From assembly GCA_003523945.1 (NCBI GenBank), contig DOFS01000174.1, positions 1 through 9,630 of the forward strand: a stretch of DNA of 9,630 bases. Reading direction: 5' to 3'. This document shows, piece by piece, positions 5,754 to 9,630 of this stretch. The notes below the pieces were generated by a model that searched no databases, was not told the DNA's origin, and saw only the letters and a program-made list of their open reading frames with translations. Position 1 is the first letter of the stretch. Every line of letters begins with the position of its first letter. This stretch comes from Nitrospiraceae bacterium. GTDB taxonomy: Bacteria; Nitrospirota; Nitrospiria; Nitrospirales; UBA8639. The translations under genes and the position numbers were made by a program.

Positions 5754-6382
5754 TGCAGTCTATTGATGCTTTTCCCGTATTTGGCCCAGATTCTCGGCCT
5801 GTAGATAAAATTGATTTGACTGATGGTGTTTTTAGTTCAAACGTTAATCCTTCCTTGGTTCATCGCGCCGTGGTAATGCAGCGGTCAAGTGTCAGGCAAG
5901 GAACGGCTTCAACGCTAGGGCGTGGAGAGGTGAGGGGCGGTGGTAAGAAGCCATGGAAGCAGAAGCATACGGGGCGTGCAAGATCGGGATCAAGTCGTTC
6001 ACCGATTTGGAGAGGTGGTGGAACTGTTTTTGGCCCGAAACCTAGATCCTATTCCTCTGCCTTGCCGAAGAAAATGTATAGAGCGGCCCTGAGGGGGGCT
6101 TTGGCAGCCAAGACCGGGGACGGTTTAGTAGTTTTGGATGACCTGGTTCTTCCGGAACTGAAAACCCGTCAATTGGTTAAATCCCTTTCGACTGTTGGAG
6201 CGACAGGGAAAGTGCTTTTGGTTATTGAAGAGAGCCTAGGTGATCTAATTCGTATTGGAAAAAATGTAAAAAACTTAAAGGTCCTTCATGGTAAGGACCT
6301 TAATGTGTATGACGTACTTTGGTGTGACAAATTGGTTGTAACCAAGGTAGAGCTAGAACGAATTCAGGAAATTTGGGTGTAA
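5753..6382 (+). CDS. rplD: 50S ribosomal protein L4
   Basis: L4 binds 23S rRNA domain I and extends a loop into the peptide exit tunnel; in E. coli it also represses its own S10 operon. The 209 residues match bacterial L4 well. The highly basic tunnel loop is about residues 45-100 and contains LGRGEVRGGGKKPWKQKHTG, RARSGSSRSPIWRGGG and FGPKPRSY. The C-terminal globular part is more divergent, as usual. The ATG shares one base with the rplC stop (TGATG) and has GGAAGG at 5740-5745, so translational coupling with rplC is likely. Whether autogenous control applies here cannot be judged: the region before rpsJ shows no E. coli-like S10 leader. Confidence 0.97.
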   Translation: MQSIDAFPVFGPDSRPVDKIDLTDGVFSSNVNPSLVHRAVVMQRSSVRQGTASTLGRGEVRGGGKKPWKQKHTGRARSGSSRSPIWRGGGTVFGPKPRSYSSALPKKMYRAALRGALAAKTGDGLVVLDDLVLPELKTRQLVKSLSTVGATGKVLLVIEESLGDLIRIGKNVKNLKVLHGKDLNVYDVLWCDKLVVTKVELERIQEIWV

Positions 6383-6383
6383 C

Positions 6384-6671
6384 GTGAATCCACATGATGT
6401 ATTGATCCGTCCTTTGTTAACAGAAAAAATCACTGCAATACGTGAAACGAAGAATTCCATTGCATTCTCCGTTCATCGCCAGGCGACTCGAATTGATATT
6501 CGCCGAGCTGTGGAGAAGGTGTTTAGCGTTAAGGTAGCTTCGGTAAATGTGATGAATGTGAGAGGGAAAAAAAAGCGACAAGGTCGTTTTACTGGTAGAA
6601 GGTCCGATTGGCGAAAGGCATTCATCACCCTAAATGAGGGCGAAAAAATCGAACTGTATGAAAGTGCATAG
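6384..6671 (+). CDS. rplW: 50S ribosomal protein L23
   Basis: L23 sits at the exit of the peptide tunnel and is the docking site for trigger factor and the signal recognition particle. The protein has 95 residues with the typical DVLIRPLLTEK opening (5-15), a central RIDIRRAVEKVFSVKVASVN helix-strand unit, and a basic loop GKKKRQGRFTGRRSDWRKAF (61-80). It begins with GTG one base after the rplD stop. The nearby ATG at 6393 is out of frame. GGGTG at 6375-6379 can act as ribosome binding site, and the tight spacing suggests coupling to rplD. Confidence 0.96.
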   Translation: MNPHDVLIRPLLTEKITAIRETKNSIAFSVHRQATRIDIRRAVEKVFSVKVASVNVMNVRGKKKRQGRFTGRRSDWRKAFITLNEGEKIELYESA

Positions 6672-6714
6672 TGTGAGTATTTTTGTTATTTACGAGAATA
6701 GTGAGAATTAGGTT

Positions 6715-7554
6715 ATGCCAATAAAAGAATATAATCCAACATCACCTGGCAGAAGGGGTATGTCATCAGTCACGGGTGAAGGTTTGTCTCGTAAAAGGCC
6801 TGAAAAGAAGCTGACAAGTTTTAAATCTAAGTCTGGTGGAAGAAATAACGCGGGTAGGATTACTTCCAGATTCAAGGGTGGTGGGCATAAGCGCCTTTAT
6901 CGGAAAATTGATTTTAAGCGAGATAAATTTAATATTCCAGCCAAAGTGGCATGTCTTGAGTATGACCCGAATCGGTCGGCCCGTATTGCACTCTTGCACT
7001 ATGCTGATGGGGAAAAGCGTTATATCTTAGCTCCGTTAGGTCTGAAGGTCGGTGATTCGGTTCAGTCTGGAACTCGGGTTGATGTGAGGGTTGGAAATGC
7101 CCTGCCTCTCATGGAAATGCCTTTTGGTATAGTCGTGCACAATATTGAATTGAAGCCTGGAAAGGGCGCTCAAGTTGCTAGGAGTGCCGGGGCATCTGCG
7201 CAGGTGATGGGTCGTGATGAGGGCTATGTGCAAATTCGTTTAACGTCTGGTGAAATGAGGAAGATACTGGGAGCCTGTATGGCAACGGTTGGACAGGTTG
7301 GGAATACTGACCATAACAACGTTACGATTGGAAAAGCAGGCAGATCTCGGTGGTTAGGTAGGAAGCCCCATCAGCGGGGAGTGGTAATGAACCCCGTTGA
7401 CCATCCGCATGGTGGTGGTGAGGGGAAATCAGGCCAGGGTAATCCTCACCCGGTCTCTCCATGGGGTCAGCCAACCAAGGGGTTTAAAACACGGAAGCCG
7501 CGGAATCAAAGCTCGCGTTTTATCATTGCAGGTAGAAAGAAAAAGTCCCGTTAA
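6715..7554 (+). CDS. rplB: 50S ribosomal protein L2
   Basis: L2 is a conserved 23S rRNA protein needed for subunit joining and peptidyl transferase function. The 279 residues fit the family. Visible are the N-terminal [20 protein letters not shown] (40-59), the OB-like RNA-binding domain, and the C-terminal [18 protein letters not shown] (225-242) with the conserved histidines H230 and H232 (near E. coli H229), followed by a basic tail ending KKKSR. It lies 43 bases after rplW with only a modest Shine-Dalgarno site (GTGAG, 6701-6705). Arginine codons include 12 AGA/AGG out of 28, a useful contrast with tuf. Confidence 0.98.
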   Translation: MPIKEYNPTSPGRRGMSSVTGEGLSRKRPEKKLTSFKSKSGGRNNAGRITSRFKGGGHKRLYRKIDFKRDKFNIPAKVACLEYDPNRSARIALLHYADGEKRYILAPLGLKVGDSVQSGTRVDVRVGNALPLMEMPFGIVVHNIELKPGKGAQVARSAGASAQVMGRDEGYVQIRLTSGEMRKILGACMATVGQVGNTDHNNVTIGKAGRSRWLGRKPHQRGVVMNPVDHPHGGGEGKSGQGNPHPVSPWGQPTKGFKTRKPRNQSSRFIIAGRKKKSR

Positions 7555-7569
7555 TTTAAGGGGGAATCG

Positions 7570-7857
7570 ATGCCGAGGTCAGTACATAAGGGTCCTTTTG
7601 TCGATGAGCACATTGCAAAAAAGGTGGAAAAGGCCAGAGAGGGAAGAGAGTCCAAGGTAATAAAAACTTGGTCTCGTCGGTCGACAATTATTCCCGATAT
7701 GATTGGTCTGACTTTTGCTGTTCATAATGGAAAGAAATTTATACCTGTATTTGTTACCGACAATATGGTTGGTCACAAGTTGGGGGAATTTGCTCCTACG
7801 AGATTTTTTAAGGGGCATGGACATGCCAGGAGTGAGAAGGCCGTTGCACTCAAGTAG
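7570..7857 (+). CDS. rpsS: 30S ribosomal protein S19
   Basis: S19 sits in the head of the 30S subunit, next to S13, and contacts the A-site region. At 95 residues it is of normal bacterial length (91-95). Family motifs are present throughout: [17 protein letters not shown] (3-19), [20 protein letters not shown], and [17 protein letters not shown] near the C-terminus. A strong GGGGGA stretch (7560-7565) precedes the ATG. It follows rplB by 15 bases in the standard S10 order. Confidence 0.97.
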   Translation: MPRSVHKGPFVDEHIAKKVEKAREGRESKVIKTWSRRSTIIPDMIGLTFAVHNGKKFIPVFVTDNMVGHKLGEFAPTRFFKGHGHARSEKAVALK

Positions 7858-7914
7858 TGCGAATTTAAGAATTTCCTAGGGCATAAAATTACTGAAAAGG
7901 TTGAGAGCAAAGAT

Positions 7915-8253
7915 ATGGCTGAAGCTAAAGCAGTATTGCGACATGTAAGACTGGCCCCACGTAAAGCAAGGTTAATTGTTGATATGGTGAGGGGAAGAAA
8001 TGCGGCTGAAGCATTGGCCCTATTGAAGTATACGCCGAGATCGGCTGCCAGGGTTGTTGAGCAATTACTCTTTTCCGCTGTTTCTAATGCTGGACAGAAG
8101 GATTTGGGTGACCCTGAAAATTTAAAAGTTGCCAGGGCATATGTGGACGGTGGTCCGATTTATAAGCGCTTTCGCCCTCGATCAATGGGAAGGGCTAATC
8201 CCATACAAAAACGGACAAGTCATATTACAATTGTTGTAAGTCCAACTGCCTAA
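7915..8253 (+). CDS. rplV: 50S ribosomal protein L22
   Basis: L22 touches all domains of 23S rRNA and lines the peptide exit tunnel with an extended beta-hairpin. The 112 residues match the E. coli length of about 110. Recognisable are AVLRHVRLAPRKARLIVDMV (6-25), LLFSAVSNAGQK, and the tunnel hairpin at about 80-100 (PIYKRFRPRSMGRANPIQKR), the place where macrolide-affecting changes occur in other bacteria; nothing abnormal is seen there. The 57-base gap after rpsS holds no gene. The ribosome binding site is modest (GAGAG, 7903-7907). Confidence 0.97.
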   Translation: MAEAKAVLRHVRLAPRKARLIVDMVRGRNAAEALALLKYTPRSAARVVEQLLFSAVSNAGQKDLGDPENLKVARAYVDGGPIYKRFRPRSMGRANPIQKRTSHITIVVSPTA

Positions 8254-8299
8254 TAGTGAACAAATTTAGAAAACTTGGAAGTTAGGGGAGAAAGAGTAC

Positions 8300-8965
8300 A
8301 TGGGTCAAAAGACGCACCCGTATGGATTCAGGTTAGGTTATACCCGGACGTGGCATTCGCGATGGTATGCAAAAAAAGATTATGCCAAACTTCTTCACCA
8401 TGATTTGTCCATTAGGGGTGTAGTAAAAAAGAGGCTATATCATGCTGGCATATCAAGTGTGGAAATTGAGCGATCAGGTAACCAACTGAAATTAATTATT
8501 CATACTGCCCGTCCTGGAATAATTATTGGGAGGAAGGGCGCTGAAGTTGATAAATTAAAAGCCTCCCTTGAAAAAGAATATGGGAATGAAGTTTTTGTTA
8601 CGGTGAAGGAAATTAAAAAGCCTGAATTGGATGCCCAACTGGTTGCGGAGAATATTGCTACTCAATTGGAGAAAAGGGTCTCATTTCGTCGTGCGTTAAA
8701 GCGAAGCGTGGCTTCTGCTCTTAGGCTTGGTGCTTTGGGGATTAAGGTGTATTGTGCCGGGCGTCTTGGTGGGCACGAAATTGCCAGGACAGAGTGGTAT
8801 CGAGAGGGTAGAGTTCCACTTCATACTCTCCGGGCTGATGTTGAATATGGTTTTGCTGAGGCAAAGACTGCCATGGGGCAAATTGGGGTTAAGGCATGGA
8901 TATATAAGGGGGATGCTCAGATACCTTCTCTGGAAAAGTCTGAACCTTCGTTAGGATTTTTATAA
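8300..8965 (+). CDS. rpsC: 30S ribosomal protein S3
   Basis: S3 forms part of the mRNA entry channel on the 30S head with S4 and S5. The 221 residues fit the family. The N-terminal [20 protein letters not shown] is diagnostic. A type II KH domain with the GRKG loop (77-80, in [16 protein letters not shown]) follows, and the C-terminal domain has [20 protein letters not shown] and [20 protein letters not shown]. The C-terminal tail after about residue 210 is short. AGGGGAG at 8284-8290 is a good Shine-Dalgarno site, 9 bases from ATG. It stands between rplV and rplP as in nearly all bacteria. Confidence 0.98.
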   Translation: MGQKTHPYGFRLGYTRTWHSRWYAKKDYAKLLHHDLSIRGVVKKRLYHAGISSVEIERSGNQLKLIIHTARPGIIIGRKGAEVDKLKASLEKEYGNEVFVTVKEIKKPELDAQLVAENIATQLEKRVSFRRALKRSVASALRLGALGIKVYCAGRLGGHEIARTEWYREGRVPLHTLRADVEYGFAEAKTAMGQIGVKAWIYKGDAQIPSLEKSEPSLGFL

Positions 8966-9001
8966 AAGACAGAATGACTAAGTGATTGGAGTAATTAGAA
9001 G

Positions 9002-9424
9002 ATGTTAGCTCCGAAAAGGGTTAAATTTAGAAAAGTTCAAAAAGGGCGGATGCGTGGGAAGGCCTACCGCGGTGGTGAAATCGCATATGGGGTATTTGGA
9101 CTTAAAGCCATGGAGCCGGGAAGAATTACTGCAAGACAAATTGAAGCGGCTCGTATTGCGATGACCAGACATGTAAAGAGGGGTGGTAGAATTTGGACCA
9201 GAATATTTCCGGATAAGCCCATTACCAAGAAACCTGCGGAAGTGCGCATGGGAAAAGGAAAGGGGAACCCTGAGTATTGGGTTGCCCCAGTAAAGTTGGG
9301 AAGAATTTTGTTTGAAATGGATGATGTCACGCAATCTGTTGCCGAAGAGGCATTGCGTTTAGCAGGTCACAAATTACCGGTGGCAACCAAGTTTGTTATT
9401 CGAGGAGAAATCCCCGTTTTGTAG
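9002..9424 (+). CDS. rplP: 50S ribosomal protein L16
   Basis: L16 is a late-assembly protein close to the A-site tRNA and the central protuberance, important for peptidyl transferase activity. The 140 residues compare with about 136 in E. coli. Typical segments are [19 protein letters not shown] at the start, [20 protein letters not shown] (29-48), [19 protein letters not shown] (60-78) and [19 protein letters not shown] (84-102). GGAG at 8988-8991 precedes the ATG by 10 bases. It follows rpsC by 36 bases and is followed almost directly by rpmC. Confidence 0.97.
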   Translation: MLAPKRVKFRKVQKGRMRGKAYRGGEIAYGVFGLKAMEPGRITARQIEAARIAMTRHVKRGGRIWTRIFPDKPITKKPAEVRMGKGKGNPEYWVAPVKLGRILFEMDDVTQSVAEEALRLAGHKLPVATKFVIRGEIPVL

Positions 9425-9433
9425 GTGTTGATT

Positions 9434-9622
9434 ATGGAAATGAACGAACTGAAAAATTTAGAAAAAAGTGAACTGCTTGAAAAAGTGAGTAAATTGAAGC
9501 AAGAATTGTTTCATTTTAGGAGTCAGTTGGCATTGGGGCGAATGGAAAATCCAATGCGAATCCGTGAAACCAGAAAGAATATTGCCAGGGTTAAAACTGT
9601 AATTGGGCAAAAAGCTAATTAG
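9434..9622 (+). CDS. rpmC: 50S ribosomal protein L29
   Basis: L29 is a small two-helix protein beside L23 at the tunnel exit. The 62 residues from the chosen ATG match the family (about 60-70). The core LKQELFHFRSQLALGRMENP and the following RIRETRKNIARVKTVI are the recognisable L29 signature. The frame is also open from a GTG at 9425, directly abutting the rplP stop, which would add three residues (M-L-I). I prefer ATG 9434 because AGGTG (9423-9427) is then correctly spaced as ribosome binding site; ATG 9440 is a further alternative. The stop lies 8 bases before the window edge, and rpsQ is expected next. Confidence 0.93.
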   Translation: MEMNELKNLEKSELLEKVSKLKQELFHFRSQLALGRMENPMRIRETRKNIARVKTVIGQKAN

Positions 9623-9630
9623 TCAACCGC

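Noticed and set aside
9425..9433. GTG at 9425 as the rpmC start.
   Set aside because: It leaves no properly spaced ribosome binding site, while ATG 9434 has AGGTG at a suitable distance; it remains an alternative.

Overview
The window is about 9.6 kb of bacterial chromosome carrying core translation genes. The encoded CCA ends on all three tRNAs, the S10-type ribosomal protein order and the style of the EF-Tu sequence suggest a member of the Nitrospirota (a Nitrospira-like organism). That assignment is inference from protein character, not from a search. No mobile element, CRISPR array, frameshifted gene or clear intrinsic terminator was found.

Layout. (1) Positions 27-2201 (+) encode a complete bifunctional Rel/SpoT-type (p)ppGpp synthetase/hydrolase. 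(2) Positions 2206-2775 (-) encode a membrane-anchored or exported DUF192 protein, convergent with rel and only 4 bases from it. (3) Positions 2776-3081 hold no convincing gene. They contain a near-consensus sigma70-type promoter pointing right (2859-2887), AT-rich inverted repeats, a possible 8-codon reading frame and a second possible -10 box. (4) Positions 3082-3477 hold tRNA-Tyr(GTA), tRNA-Gly(TCC) and tRNA-Thr(GGT). (5) Positions 3524-4729 encode EF-Tu. (6) From 4766 to the right edge runs the S10 ribosomal protein cluster: rpsJ, rplC, rplD, rplW, rplB, rpsS, rplV, rpsC, rplP and rpmC. The window ends 8 bases after rpmC, where rpsQ would be expected.

How the genes work together. Everything from the promoter at 2859 onward is on the + strand with short gaps and no visible terminator. 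tRNAs, EF-Tu (which delivers charged tRNAs) and ribosomal proteins could therefore be co-transcribed, although internal promoters are possible. The neighbouring rel gene makes and degrades the alarmone that normally down-regulates such genes.

What stands out. The ribosomal proteins are conventional. The unusual parts are EF-Tu and its setting. The switch I segment is about 5 residues longer than in E. coli EF-Tu and lacks the canonical R-G-I-T-I motif. The codon use of tuf is unlike that of the adjacent ribosomal protein genes: 0 of 21 Arg codons are AGA/AGG, against 12 of 28 in rplB. The order tRNA-Tyr/Gly/Thr-tuf-rpsJ joins the upstream side of an E. coli tufB-type locus to the downstream side of a tufA/S10-type locus. 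I see no wholly new system here.
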